Below are positions 8,966-19,388 of a stretch of DNA of 64,000 nt, in pieces. The position numbers and the translations under genes are program-made. The notes under the pieces were generated by a model. That model searched no databases. It was not told where the DNA came from and was given only the letters and a program-made list of their open reading frames with translations. The stretch spans positions 62,001 to 126,000 of the forward strand of contig NZ_JAIJZW010000003.1 of NCBI RefSeq assembly GCF_019753765.1, given 5' to 3'. The stretch's first letter is position 1. Each line of letters starts with the position of its first letter. This stretch comes from Microbacterium marinilacus (GTDB lineage Bacteria > Actinomycetota > Actinomycetes > Actinomycetales > Microbacteriaceae).

Positions 8966-9847
8966 ATGAAGGTGCGGCACGGCACGCGACGTGACGCGAG
9001 ACGCGGACGCGGGCGTCAGACGCGCACGTTCCGGGCGACGACGAGAGCCCTCGAGGAGCTCTCGCTCGCGGGCGCGCAGGTGGCGGTGCACGTCGCCGAG
9101 CTGGACCGCGGCGAGGTGGTGCTGGAGGGCGACGACCACGTGCCCCTGCCGGTCGGCGGTCTCGGCACGGTCCCGCTGCTCGTGGAGGCCGCGGCGTTGA
9201 TCGAGGACGGCGCGCTCGACCCGCTCGAGCTCGTCGACCGCCCCGACGGCGAGACGCTCGCCCCGGCCGGTCCCTGGCGCGGGATGGCCGCGCCGACGCT
9301 GCCGTTGATCGACCTGGCCCTCCTGGCGGGGGCCTACGGCGACTCCGCCGCCGCGAACACACTGCTCGAGCGCGTCGGCCACGAGGCGGTGACCCGGCGC
9401 TACGTCGACCTCGGGATGCCCCGCTCGGCCCTGCTGGACGGGTTCCGCGCGGAGCGCGGGCCCGACGACGCCCCGTATGTCGCGCTGGGCACGGCGCGCG
9501 AGTTCGCCGCCCTGTTCGCGGCGCTCGCCGCGGGCGAGGTCGTGAGCACGCCCGTGAGCGAGCGGGTGGTGGGGTGGCTCAGCCCGGTGGGCGACGTGGG
9601 GCTCGTCGGAGCGACGGTCGGCGGTGACCCCTTCTCGCATACGCCGGACGGACATGGGTTGGTGCACTTCGCCAAGACGGGGCGCGAGCGGGGCGTGCGC
9701 GCCGACGCGGGCGTCGTGGCCGGGCGGCGAGGGGCGTTCGCGTACGCGTTAATCGTCGCGTTCGACGACCTGTCGCTGCTGCATCGCCATCGCGCGCACG
9801 CGGCGTTCCACGCGCTCGGCGGCGACCTGCTGGAGTACGCGACCTGA
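8966..9847 (+). CDS. Beta-lactamase-fold protein lacking the SxxK motif
   Basis: About 293 residues resemble class A beta-lactamase or serine-hydrolase-fold proteins. A KTG box is present (HFAKTG, in the last third) and an SDN-like segment reads GDSAAANTLLERVG. The place where the catalytic SxxK should be reads VGGLGTVPLLVEA, so nucleophile and lysine are both missing. No signal peptide is evident. The ATG at 8966 is used; a GTG at 8972 fits the GAGGTGAG ribosome-binding site better. A non-catalytic binding role is inferred, and hydrolysis of beta-lactams is unlikely. Confidence 0.65.
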   Translation: MKVRHGTRRDARRGRGRQTRTFRATTRALEELSLAGAQVAVHVAELDRGEVVLEGDDHVPLPVGGLGTVPLLVEAAALIEDGALDPLELVDRPDGETLAPAGPWRGMAAPTLPLIDLALLAGAYGDSAAANTLLERVGHEAVTRRYVDLGMPRSALLDGFRAERGPDDAPYVALGTAREFAALFAALAAGEVVSTPVSERVVGWLSPVGDVGLVGATVGGDPFSHTPDGHGLVHFAKTGRERGVRADAGVVAGRRGAFAYALIVAFDDLSLLHRHRAHAAFHALGGDLLEYAT

Positions 9848-9853
9848 GCGGTG

Positions 9854-9887
9854 TGACACCGTACTGAGCAAGTGCTACACTTGCGCA
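9854..9887 (+). promoter_or_regulatory. Leaderless promoter and operator of the toxin-antitoxin pair
   Basis: A -35 TGACAC (9854-9859) and a -10 TACACT (9876-9881) are 16 bp apart. They place transcription start at about 9888, exactly on the antitoxin GTG, so the mRNA would be leaderless. The perfect palindrome GCAAGTGCTACACTTGC (9868-9884) covers the -10 box and is the expected autoregulation operator. Confidence 0.75.
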
Positions 9888-10157
9888 GTGCCCACCGCTC
9901 TCCCTCGCTATGCGATCACCAGGACGCCCGCTGTCGCGCGTTCCCTCGCTGCAGCGGCGAAGCGCTGGCCGGAGGACGCCGATCGTCCGAGTCGTCTGAT
10001 CCTCCGCCTCCTGGAGGCGGGCGAGCAGGCTCTCGAATCGGATGCCGACCGGCGGCGGGCGGCTCGGCGCGCCGCTCTCGACGCCCTGGCGGATGAGTTC
10101 GACGGCTTGTACGAGCCGGGGTATCTCGAGGAGCTCCGCAAGGACTGGCCCGAATGA
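9888..10157 (+). CDS. Antitoxin of a VapBC-type module
   Basis: An 89-residue, Arg/Ala-rich acidic-tailed protein starts at GTG 9888, directly on the predicted transcription start. I do not recognise its DNA-binding fold with certainty. It precedes a PIN-domain toxin and overlaps it by 4 bp (ATGA), the standard antitoxin-toxin order. The aromatic, acidic C-terminus (LYEPGYLEELRKDWPE) would be the toxin-binding tail. A palindrome over the promoter indicates autorepression by the antitoxin or the complex. Confidence 0.75.
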   Translation: MPTALPRYAITRTPAVARSLAAAAKRWPEDADRPSRLILRLLEAGEQALESDADRRRAARRAALDALADEFDGLYEPGYLEELRKDWPE

Positions 10158-10540
10158 TCGTGCTCGACGCCGGCGTCATCATCGCGGCAGCGACCCGCTC
10201 CGACGCCCATCATCGGCGTGCGATCGAGTTGTTCGACGACGTGGGCGACGACGACGTCACGGTGAACACGGTCACGCTTGCCGAAGTGCTGGTGCGCCCC
10301 GCGCGCGATGGCCGTGAGAGCGCGATGCTCGCCCGTCTCGATTCGCTGGGCGTGGCGGTCACCGAGATGGATCCGTCGGCCGCGCTCCGGTTGGCGCGTC
10401 TGCGCGCGACGACCGGGCTGAAGCTACCGGACTGCTGCGTGCTGCTGACCGCCGAGCAGATCGACGGGAGGATCGCGACCTTCGACGACCGTCTCGCGGC
10501 CGTGGCGCGGGAGCATGGACGGGAATTCGTCGCGTCCTGA
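10154..10540 (+). CDS. vapC: PIN-domain toxin (VapC-like ribonuclease)
   Basis: This 128-residue PIN protein shows the acidic metal-binding set: Asp5 in VLDAGVI, Glu44 in TLAEVL, Asp93 in LPDCC and Asp111/112 in TFDDRL. VapC toxins are magnesium-dependent endoribonucleases that cut tRNA or rRNA when freed from the antitoxin. Length and motif spacing are normal, so it looks intact. It is co-transcribed with the upstream antitoxin. Confidence 0.88.
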   Translation: MIVLDAGVIIAAATRSDAHHRRAIELFDDVGDDDVTVNTVTLAEVLVRPARDGRESAMLARLDSLGVAVTEMDPSAALRLARLRATTGLKLPDCCVLLTAEQIDGRIATFDDRLAAVAREHGREFVAS

Positions 10541-10648
10541 TGGCCGCCTCCCGCGCTGAGCGGACATCGGGCCGTGCAGCGCACATGCGCCGGATGCGAC
10601 GCCGGGGGCGAGCTCGGAGCGGGCCAGCCGTGCAGGCGGGGACGCCTG

Positions 10649-11749
10649 TCATGGCATACGCAGCTCACGGGCCGGTTGTCGGGTACTCGAGTAGACCGCG
10701 GGCACGACGGCCGCGAGGGCCGCGACGGCGAGGGTGATCACCGCCAGCGCCGTGAGGAACGCCGGTGGTGGGACGCTGGCACCGGTGGCGAAGCTGATGC
10801 TCAGCGAGCAGGCCGCGCCGAGAAGCACCCCAAGCACGCCCGAGAGCGCGGAAGTCGTCATGGCGAGAATGACGATCTGCCAGCGGCGCGCGCCGAGGGC
10901 GCGGCGCAGACCGGCGAAACGGCGACGGGTGCGAGCGGCTGAGTACTCTGCGAGGGCGAGCATGATCCCGGCAATGCCGAGCACGAGGACAGCCTGTGCT
11001 CGGCTGGACTGCAGCAGCGTGGAATCAACGAGCCGACCTGCCTCGACCAGGTCCAGCCGGTGCTCGACGGTGTAGTGAGTGGGATCCACCCCCGACAGGG
11101 TGCTGCTCACGACGCCCAACAAGGTCGGCACCGCCGTACGCGAACTGGCGACGAGCACTGCCTGTGAGACTGTCAGGTCCCGAGCATCGGCTGCGCCGGC
11201 CGTGGGTACGACGCCGATGGCCTGGTGGGCGAACTGCCCGCCCACGGACAACAACGGGGCGTCGTCAGCGCGAAGCACGTAGCTCATGTTGCCGTCGGAC
11301 AGCACGCCGGTGTCGCCGGTGAAGCCCAGCTTCTTCAGAACTTCGCGGCTAGCGAATGCCTGTGGGAGCGCCGTGTCCTCGGGGCATATCCGGATGTCCG
11401 ATCCCGGGTGGCAGTCACGTATTCCGATTCGTGGATCGCCGGTGATGTGGTTGCTGGCATTCCGAATCGGGCCCAGCAACAGCAACGTATCCACGGAAGA
11501 CAGTCGACCGAATGCCTGCAGCTTCGATACCGGCGTCTCGGCTGCGTCGTCGAAGCGCACCGTGATCGTCCGCGCAGCGGTCGAGTCCATGATCCGCACG
11601 GCATCCTGCGCGGCGGTGACCGCGCGCCCGTAGGAGAGCGAGACCACCACCACGACGGCGGCGGTGAGTGCGACGGCGACGAGCGCCATGGTGAGGTTGG
11701 CGCGCAGTTCCCTGAACGCCTCCATGAGCAGGGGGCGCAGGGGCGTCAC
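10649..11749 (-). CDS. MacB/FtsX-like ABC transporter permease
   Basis: This 366-residue membrane protein has one N-terminal membrane helix (about 15-40), a large extracytoplasmic domain and three C-terminal helices after about residue 245, the MacB/FtsX topology. The outer domain holds a close cysteine pair (RDCHPGSDIRICPE) that could form a disulfide. It overlaps the ATPase gene by 4 bp and is last in a minus-strand run with a peptidoglycan-binding adaptor, a lipoprotein and two exported peptides. Mechanotransmission-type export or removal of those peptides, or self-protection from them, is inferred. Confidence 0.82.
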   Translation of the reverse strand: MTPLRPLLMEAFRELRANLTMALVAVALTAAVVVVVSLSYGRAVTAAQDAVRIMDSTAARTITVRFDDAAETPVSKLQAFGRLSSVDTLLLLGPIRNASNHITGDPRIGIRDCHPGSDIRICPEDTALPQAFASREVLKKLGFTGDTGVLSDGNMSYVLRADDAPLLSVGGQFAHQAIGVVPTAGAADARDLTVSQAVLVASSRTAVPTLLGVVSSTLSGVDPTHYTVEHRLDLVEAGRLVDSTLLQSSRAQAVLVLGIAGIMLALAEYSAARTRRRFAGLRRALGARRWQIVILAMTTSALSGVLGVLLGAACSLSISFATGASVPPPAFLTALAVITLAVAALAAVVPAVYSSTRQPARELRMP

Positions 11750-12420
11750 GAGCCGCCCTTCGTGCCGATCGCAATCGTGCGGTCGCAGAGCTCCTCGACC
11801 TCGCGACTGTGGGTGACCACGAGCACCGCGGATCCGTCCTCGGCATGCTTCCGCAAGCGGGCGATGACGACGTCGGCGGAGTCATGGTCGAGGTTGCCCG
11901 TCGGCTCATCAGCGAGGATGATCGCAGGATCCGCCAGCAGAGCCCGGCAGAGTGCGATCCGTTGCGCCTGACCGCCGGAGACCTCGCCCGGGCGGCGGTC
12001 GTGAGGCACCTCGACGCCCAGGTCGTCGAGCATCGTACAAGCACGTTCGCGCCACGGCTCCGCGCTCTCCCCGCGGAAAGCGAGTGGCTGCAACACGTTG
12101 TCGATGACGCTGCGGCGGGGGTCGAGCCCGGCATCCTGGAAGACGAAGCCGTACATCTCCGCGCGCAGACGGGAGCGCTCGGCATCGGAGGTCGAGGAGG
12201 CGGGTCGCCCGTCAACGAGGACCGTGCCGCTGGTGGGGGTGAGCATGAGGCCCATCAAGAACAACAGAGAGGACTTCCCCGAGCCGCTCGGTCCCACGAG
12301 TGCCGACATGCTGCCGCGCTCAAAGCTCTCGGTGAAACCCGAGATCAACGGGCGCGTGCCTGCACGGTAGGCGAAGCCGACGTCGTCGGCCGCCAGCAAC
12401 GGGGGGTGCTCGAGACTCAT
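11746..12420 (-). CDS. ABC transporter ATPase (MacB/LolD type)
   Basis: The 224-residue ATPase is complete: Walker A GPSGSGKSS (43-51), Q-loop Gln95, signature VSGGQ (147-151), Walker B IILADE (167-172) and switch His204. The LDHDSADVV segment after Walker B is typical of MacB/LolD-type ATPases. The ATG at 12420 overlaps the adaptor stop and the gene's end overlaps the permease start, so the three are translationally coupled. Frames extending upstream of 12420 are shadows. Confidence 0.9.
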   Translation of the reverse strand: MSLEHPPLLAADDVGFAYRAGTRPLISGFTESFERGSMSALVGPSGSGKSSLLFLMGLMLTPTSGTVLVDGRPASSTSDAERSRLRAEMYGFVFQDAGLDPRRSVIDNVLQPLAFRGESAEPWRERACTMLDDLGVEVPHDRRPGEVSGGQAQRIALCRALLADPAIILADEPTGNLDHDSADVVIARLRKHAEDGSAVLVVTHSREVEELCDRTIAIGTKGGS

Positions 12421-13499
12421 TGTGCCTCGCCGCGATCGGGTATCCGCACGGTGTCTCCGGCGGCGACCCCCTCCCCCGAGATCACGGCTATCCCGTCGGC
12501 AGAGGCAAGGACGTCGACCTGCACGTTCTGTCCGTCTTCGCGCTCGAGGAATGCGGCTCCTGAGGCGTCGATGCTGATGGCGGAAGCGGGCACGGTGAGC
12601 CCTGACACCGGCTCGATCTGATGGATGCTCACCAGCAACGTGCCGGCGCCACCCAGCTGGGCACACTCTGACCCGCACAGCGGAGCCTCGGCGTCGTCGA
12701 TGAGTTCGACCTGGACCCCTCCCTGCTGGCTGGCTGGCAGCGTCTGCCCGACGGAACCCTCCCAGGTGCCCTGTCCATCGGGGCGCGGGGCGCTCACCCG
12801 CATGCCTGCTGCGACGAGCGTCTGCTGGCTCTCCGTAAGGCTCAGCGCCACCCGGGGCACGTCCGATAGCTGGGTCAGGACGGCCTCACCGCCGGAAAGC
12901 TGGTCGCCGACACGGCGCTCCTCGGCGGCGGTGACCGTCGCACGACCGCCGGGAAGGAAGACGACATCACCGGCGCGCACGATGCCGTCATCTTCGAGAC
13001 CGAGGCTGTCCTGCCATAGCCGGATCGCTCTCGCGGTGTCGGCTCCGAGCACCCCGTCGCTCGCGCCGCTGTAGTACCCGAGGCGAGAGAGCATGGACTG
13101 CAACTGGGTGACGTCCTGGCCGCGGGCATCGGCCCCGAGGTCGCGGAACATCGGAATCTCGCCATCGCCCAGCACGACGGGCCGCAAGCTCACGGTGTAG
13201 AGCACGTCCCCCTCGGCGACCTGCACGGGTTCGGCGGGGAGATCGGTGAGGATCCCGGCCGCCTGGCTGGCGGGCAATGGGGCCTCGTCCCATTGGACCG
13301 ACGCCCCGAGGGTGATGGTCGAACCCACGCGACCCTCCTCGATCTGAGTGAGCGTCGGAGCGACTTCCGTCTCCGTGGCGACCGGTCGGGCAATCTCGTG
13401 CGCAGCCCAACCGACGGCGAAGCCTCCGCCCAAGAGCAGGGCGCCGACGCCGAGCCAGCCGAGCAACGCGCGCAGCCGGGAGCGCTGTTGCCGGCTCAC
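12417..13499 (-). CDS. Membrane-fusion adaptor with peptidoglycan-binding domain
   Basis: This 360-residue protein begins (GTG) with a cytosolic basic tail and one membrane helix at about 12-33. A PG_binding_1 domain follows at about 127-171 (GQDVTQLQSMLSRLGYYSG ... LWQDSLGL) within a HlyD/RND-adaptor-like beta region that continues to the C-terminus. It would sit outside the membrane, hold the wall and connect to the MacB-like permease. This domain mix occurs with MacB-type ABC genes in actinomycetes. It follows the lipoprotein gene by 124 bp, a gap with no visible gene. Confidence 0.85.
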   Translation of the reverse strand: MSRQQRSRLRALLGWLGVGALLLGGGFAVGWAAHEIARPVATETEVAPTLTQIEEGRVGSTITLGASVQWDEAPLPASQAAGILTDLPAEPVQVAEGDVLYTVSLRPVVLGDGEIPMFRDLGADARGQDVTQLQSMLSRLGYYSGASDGVLGADTARAIRLWQDSLGLEDDGIVRAGDVVFLPGGRATVTAAEERRVGDQLSGGEAVLTQLSDVPRVALSLTESQQTLVAAGMRVSAPRPDGQGTWEGSVGQTLPASQQGGVQVELIDDAEAPLCGSECAQLGGAGTLLVSIHQIEPVSGLTVPASAISIDASGAAFLEREDGQNVQVDVLASADGIAVISGEGVAAGDTVRIPDRGEAQ

Positions 13500-13623
13500 G
13501 CAACGCTCACCGTGGCGTGAGCCGCATCACCGCGTGCGGAGAGACGCGCCGACGGCGGCAGGATCAGCGACGAGCAGTGCTCATCCGGTGCCGTGATGTC
13601 GCCACCGCGACGCAGACTGAACC

Positions 13624-14313
13624 TCACCCGTAGAGCCCCTCGGGTAGTTGCGGGCAGATCTTGATGAGCTCGATCGATTCCTGGCTCGAGAGTGCTGCGG
13701 TGGCGTCATCGATCGGACTCCAGGAGCGACCTTGCGGGTACTGATCTCGAAACACCTCGAAGGCCGGCGGGTTTGAGATGACGTGGCCTTGGGCCTCCAG
13801 GCAGTCGGTCAGTGGTCCTACCGAATAGTCGTAGATCATCCGGATCTGGGCCTCGGTCAATGGCTCAAGAAACCTCGGATCGACCGGGAACTGGGTCTTG
13901 CACGTGTACTCAGCCAACGCCAGCGCTTCCGCCTGGGCGGCGTCACCGGCCTGGGTGCTGTAGCCCTCTCCGTCCGCGGTGAGGGCTACGTCCGGGAAGC
14001 CTGCCTCATTGAGACAGTCGACCATGACCTTGCCGAAGTCCGCGATCTCGATGTAGCGAACCATCTCCACCACGGGTCTGTCGGTATCTTGCAGACTGGG
14101 CGCACGCCGCAATGCCTGCGCCCACGCCTGGTCCTCCTCATTGGCCCCATCCTCCGAACCGCTGGAGGATGGGACCGAGGCGGCGGGCGGTGACGGCGAT
14201 TCGGCATCTGTCGGTGTCGTGCTCGTGCATGCCGATAGGGAGAGCAGGGCGACTCCGGCGATTCCTAGACGGAGAAGCGCGGGGAAATCTGTGCTGGTGC
14301 TCACGGTCAGCAT
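13624..14313 (-). CDS. Cysteine-containing lipoprotein, candidate immunity or partner protein
   Basis: The 229-residue protein has a type II signal peptide with lipobox LSAC and acylated Cys29, then a Ser/Pro/Glu-rich linker. Its domain has four further cysteines (VDCLNEAGF, YTCK, TDCLEAQG, KICP). I know the CLNEAGF-type motif from actinomycete lipoproteins without an assigned function. The ATG at 14313 is only 4 nt after the stop of exported peptide A, so the two are almost certainly co-translated. An immunity, receptor or chaperone role for the peptide is inference. Confidence 0.8.
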   Translation of the reverse strand: MLTVSTSTDFPALLRLGIAGVALLSLSACTSTTPTDAESPSPPAASVPSSSGSEDGANEEDQAWAQALRRAPSLQDTDRPVVEMVRYIEIADFGKVMVDCLNEAGFPDVALTADGEGYSTQAGDAAQAEALALAEYTCKTQFPVDPRFLEPLTEAQIRMIYDYSVGPLTDCLEAQGHVISNPPAFEVFRDQYPQGRSWSPIDDATAALSSQESIELIKICPQLPEGLYG

Positions 14314-14317
14314 GGCC

Positions 14318-14671
14318 TCAGACGTCGCACCCAATTGTGTAACTCTGAGACTCAGGGAAGGCCATGCTGAAGTAACCGCTCTTGATGTGCGCGGACCATC
14401 TCTGGACGAACGCGGATCCGTGTTCCCAGTTGTGGTTGTAGCTGCCTTGTGACGTGGAAACGTGCGTGTGTGTGGTTCGCCCATTGGACTTCGAGTAAAG
14501 CTCGACCATGTAGGTTCCACCGCAGCTGTAGTTGTTCCACTCGGGATATTCCCAAGCATTCGCCGCCGTTGTGGTGCCGAACGTAAGAAGGGCGGCGAAA
14601 ACCCCCGCGAGGGTAACTCTTGCCCATTTCGCCGGCCGCGGCTGGGTGCCGTGCTTCTGCGTGACGCTCAT
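14318..14671 (-). CDS. Exported two-cysteine peptide A (bacteriocin-like)
   Basis: The 117-residue precursor has a basic N-terminus, a hydrophobic stretch at 17-32 and a signal-peptidase site after ANA39, which would leave a 78-residue product. That product has two cysteines near its ends (Cys50 and Cys115 of the precursor), as if to close a disulfide loop. It shares the spaced pattern CGGT, GxTxHxH and WxxGSA with the next gene upstream. The start at 14671 is fixed by AAAGGA 8-9 nt upstream. Size, secretion and ABC neighbours recall the lactococcin-972 group, but I cannot align it confidently to that family. Confidence 0.7.
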   Translation of the reverse strand: MSVTQKHGTQPRPAKWARVTLAGVFAALLTFGTTTAANAWEYPEWNNYSCGGTYMVELYSKSNGRTTHTHVSTSQGSYNHNWEHGSAFVQRWSAHIKSGYFSMAFPESQSYTIGCDV

Positions 14672-14795
14672 GGCGTAGTCCTTTCGCAGCGATATGAAAG
14701 CGTACGTGCAAGGCAACCGGCACACCAACGTCGCCTATCGTGGTCGCCCGATCGCTGCACTCATCGGTCTTGACGTCGAGTGCAGCGTGGGAGGA

Positions 14796-15173
14796 TCAAT
14801 CGCAGTAGGCGCGAGCCGTACTGAGGTACGCATCAGTCTCTACCTCGGTTGCCGTCACCTCGGTGAACAGGGTGGAGATCCGCCGTGTGATGGCGCTGCC
14901 ATTCTGCCACTGGAAATCAGGCTCGTAAGCGCCCACGATGTGTCGATGAATGGTGTACCCAGTGGTCTGGGAGTCGATGACCACCGCTGTGCCTCCACAG
15001 TCACGCCATCCACCTCGCCATGTCGTACTGTCCGCCGCGTGAGCGGCGGCTGCTGATCCTGCAAAAATAAGGAGGGCCAGCATCGTAGCGAGAAAGCCGT
15101 ACGTTGCGGTAGGGAACAGGATTCTTTTCCTTACCGCCGTGGTTGATTCGATGAAGGCGACAATACTTTTCAT
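14796..15173 (-). CDS. Exported two-cysteine peptide B, paralogue of peptide A
   Basis: This 125-residue precursor has a hydrophobic segment at about 23-46 and a likely signal-peptidase site around AHA46. The predicted 79-residue product again has two cysteines near its ends (Cys59, Cys124). The core shares CGGT, then GxTxHxH, then WxxGSAxxxRxS with peptide A, while the C-terminal thirds differ. It is the first gene of the minus-strand run, and a new promoter is expected in 15174-15346. Base composition here is far below the window norm (45-55 percent GC in two rows counted by hand). Confidence 0.65.
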   Translation of the reverse strand: MKSIVAFIESTTAVRKRILFPTATYGFLATMLALLIFAGSAAAAHAADSTTWRGGWRDCGGTAVVIDSQTTGYTIHRHIVGAYEPDFQWQNGSAITRRISTLFTEVTATEVETDAYLSTARAYCD

Positions 15174-15346
15174 GGCAACCCCCGGTCGATTTGGACTGAG
15201 GTTATCACCAGGGCGTGGTGAGTGTCGGATGTGTTCACCAACGGTTCATTTAGATGGCCGCGCCGTGCTCCAAGACAGCCTCTGCGGCCGACGAACCGTG
15301 TGCTCAGGCGGCGAAGCTCCGAATGCCGCATCCACGTCTCAGCGGG

Positions 15347-15955
15347 TCAGGCGTGCCCGGCGGTGCCGTTCTCGGGGCCGTACAGCTCGTCGATGAGGGC
15401 GAGTCCGCGCTCGGCCCAGTCGATCTCGGAGCGGGCGCGGTCGACGAGGCCTTCGTAGCCGAAGCGCTTGAACGCCACCGTGCGGTCGTGGTCGCGCTGG
15501 TCGATCGACTCGAGGCGCCGCATCAGCATCGGGTTGGCGCGCGCGTCGATGCGGGCGAGCTCCGCCTCCCACTGCTCGACCTCTCCGCTCCAGTGCCGGA
15601 TGTGCTCGTGCAGGAACGCGCGAGCGGCGTCGGGAGACGCGGCCTCGAGGTAGGCGGCTTTCAGGTTCGCGGGCTCGCGCACCCGCGCGTAGGACAGCGG
15701 CGACTCCATCCAGCGGACGTAGTCCTGCTCGCCCTCGTCGGTGAGGTGGTACACGCGCCGCGTGCCGCGCTCGCCGCGGGTCTGGTCCTCGCCGACCACG
15801 AGGCCGTCGTTCTCCATCTTGCGCAGCTCGGGGTAGATCTGGCTGTCGGGCGCGTGCCACAGGTGGCCCACCGAGACCTGGAACTGCTTCTGCAGGTCGT
15901 ATCCCGACAGCGGGCCGACGCGCAGCAGCGCCAGCAGCGCGTAGCGAAGACTCAT
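15347..15955 (-). CDS. PadR-family regulator, probably VanR-like
   Basis: The 202-residue protein has the PadR winged helix (LLRVGPLSGYDLQKQF ... SQIYPELRKMENDGLV, residues 6-60) and the helical Vir-type C-terminal half for dimerisation. AGAGGTGAT lies 7-8 nt before the ATG at 15955. PadR proteins often respond to phenolic acids, and the Corynebacterium vanillate repressor VanR belongs to this family. Its place beside a LigM-type O-demethylase gene supports vanillate or a related methoxy-aromatic as ligand (inference). A strong hairpin separates it from ligM; TATACA near 15993-15998 may be its -10 box. Confidence 0.82.
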   Translation of the reverse strand: MSLRYALLALLRVGPLSGYDLQKQFQVSVGHLWHAPDSQIYPELRKMENDGLVVGEDQTRGERGTRRVYHLTDEGEQDYVRWMESPLSYARVREPANLKAAYLEAASPDAARAFLHEHIRHWSGEVEQWEAELARIDARANPMLMRRLESIDQRDHDRTVAFKRFGYEGLVDRARSEIDWAERGLALIDELYGPENGTAGHA

Positions 15956-16002
15956 CGATGCATCACCTCTGATACGTGGACCGGTCATCCATGTGTATAC
16001 GA

Positions 16003-16038
16003 CCACGGGCCCGGGCGGCGAACCGACCGGGCCCGTGG
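16003..16038 (-). terminator. Strong hairpin between ligM and padR
   Basis: CCACGGGCCCGG and CCGGGCCCGTGG form a perfect 12-bp stem around a 12-nt loop, 11 bp past the ligM stop. It should end the metF-purU-ligM transcript, leaving padR to its own promoter. Confidence 0.8.
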
Positions 16039-16048
16039 TGCGACAGCA

Positions 16049-18472
<2,424 letters not shown>

Positions 18473-18476
<4 letters not shown>

Positions 18477-19336
18477 GACGAGACCTTCGCCTGGTAGCCG
18501 CGGGCCCACTCGGCCGTGGCGCGCAGCCCGCCGAACGCGTACATGTGCAGCTTCACGTCGCCCGACCGCTCGCCCCGCGCCAGCAGGTCGGCGAGCTCGG
18601 TGACGAAGGTGTCGGGGCCGGCGGTGCCGAGCAGGTTGGTGAGCGAGAAGCCGTACTTCTTCACGATCATCGCGTTGGCGCCGACGCCGAAGCGGCGTGC
18701 GAAGTTCAGCAGGCGCTTGATGCCGGCAGGTCCCGGGGTGCCGATGCGGATGGTCGCGTCGATGCCGCGCGAGCGCACGCCGTCGATCCAGCTGGTGACC
18801 GGGTCGGTGTCGAAGGCGAACTGCGTCAGCACCACCGCGCCGAGATCCTGCTCCTTCAGCGACGCTGCCTTCTTCTCCAGGTGGTCCCAGAGCACGTCGG
18901 TCGCGATGTCGGGGTGGCCCTCGGGGTAGCCGGAGATCGAGACCTCCGTCACGCCGTACTTCTGCAGCACGCCGGAGCGGATCACGTCGTACGCGCTGTC
19001 GTAGGGACCCTCGGGGGTGGTCGGGTCGCCGCCCACGGCGAACACGTGCTCGGTGGCGTCGACCTGCTGCAGGCGGTCGAGGAACTCCTCGAGCTGCGCC
19101 TGGGACGACAGGCGGCGGGCGGAGATGTGCGGGACGGGGATGAACCCTGCCTCTTTGACGGCCTTCGCGGCGGCGACGCGCATCTCGAGGTCCTCGTTGC
19201 CGAGGAAGGTCACGTTCACGCGTGTTCCGGTGGGGATGACGTCCTGTGCCTCGTGAAGTCCCGGCACGTCCTTGCCGGTCATCTCGAGCGAGTAGTCGGC
19301 GGCGAGCTGCGCCTGCGGCGAGGTGTTGTCTGCCAC
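18473..19336 (-). CDS. metF: 5,10-methylenetetrahydrofolate reductase
   Basis: This 287-residue protein is MetF-like: RVNVTFLGNEDLEMR at the N-terminal strand, VFAVGGDP for flavin contact, SISGYPEGHP and FDTDPVTSW. The GTG at 19336 has GGAAGGA upstream. MetF interconverts methyl- and methylene-tetrahydrofolate. Next to ligM it would run in the oxidative direction, taking methyl groups from O-demethylation towards formyl-folate and formate. It is the first gene of the metF-purU-ligM operon. Confidence 0.88.
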
Positions 19337-19388
19337 GGGAGATCCTTCCGGTCTGCTGCGCTTCGTTGCGCATCCGTGAGGGACGTTA

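Noticed and set aside
14318..15173. Firm assignment of the two peptides to lactococcin 972
   Set aside because: That family lacks this two-cysteine frame and CGGT core. Only export signal, size and ABC context agree, so the family name was not used.
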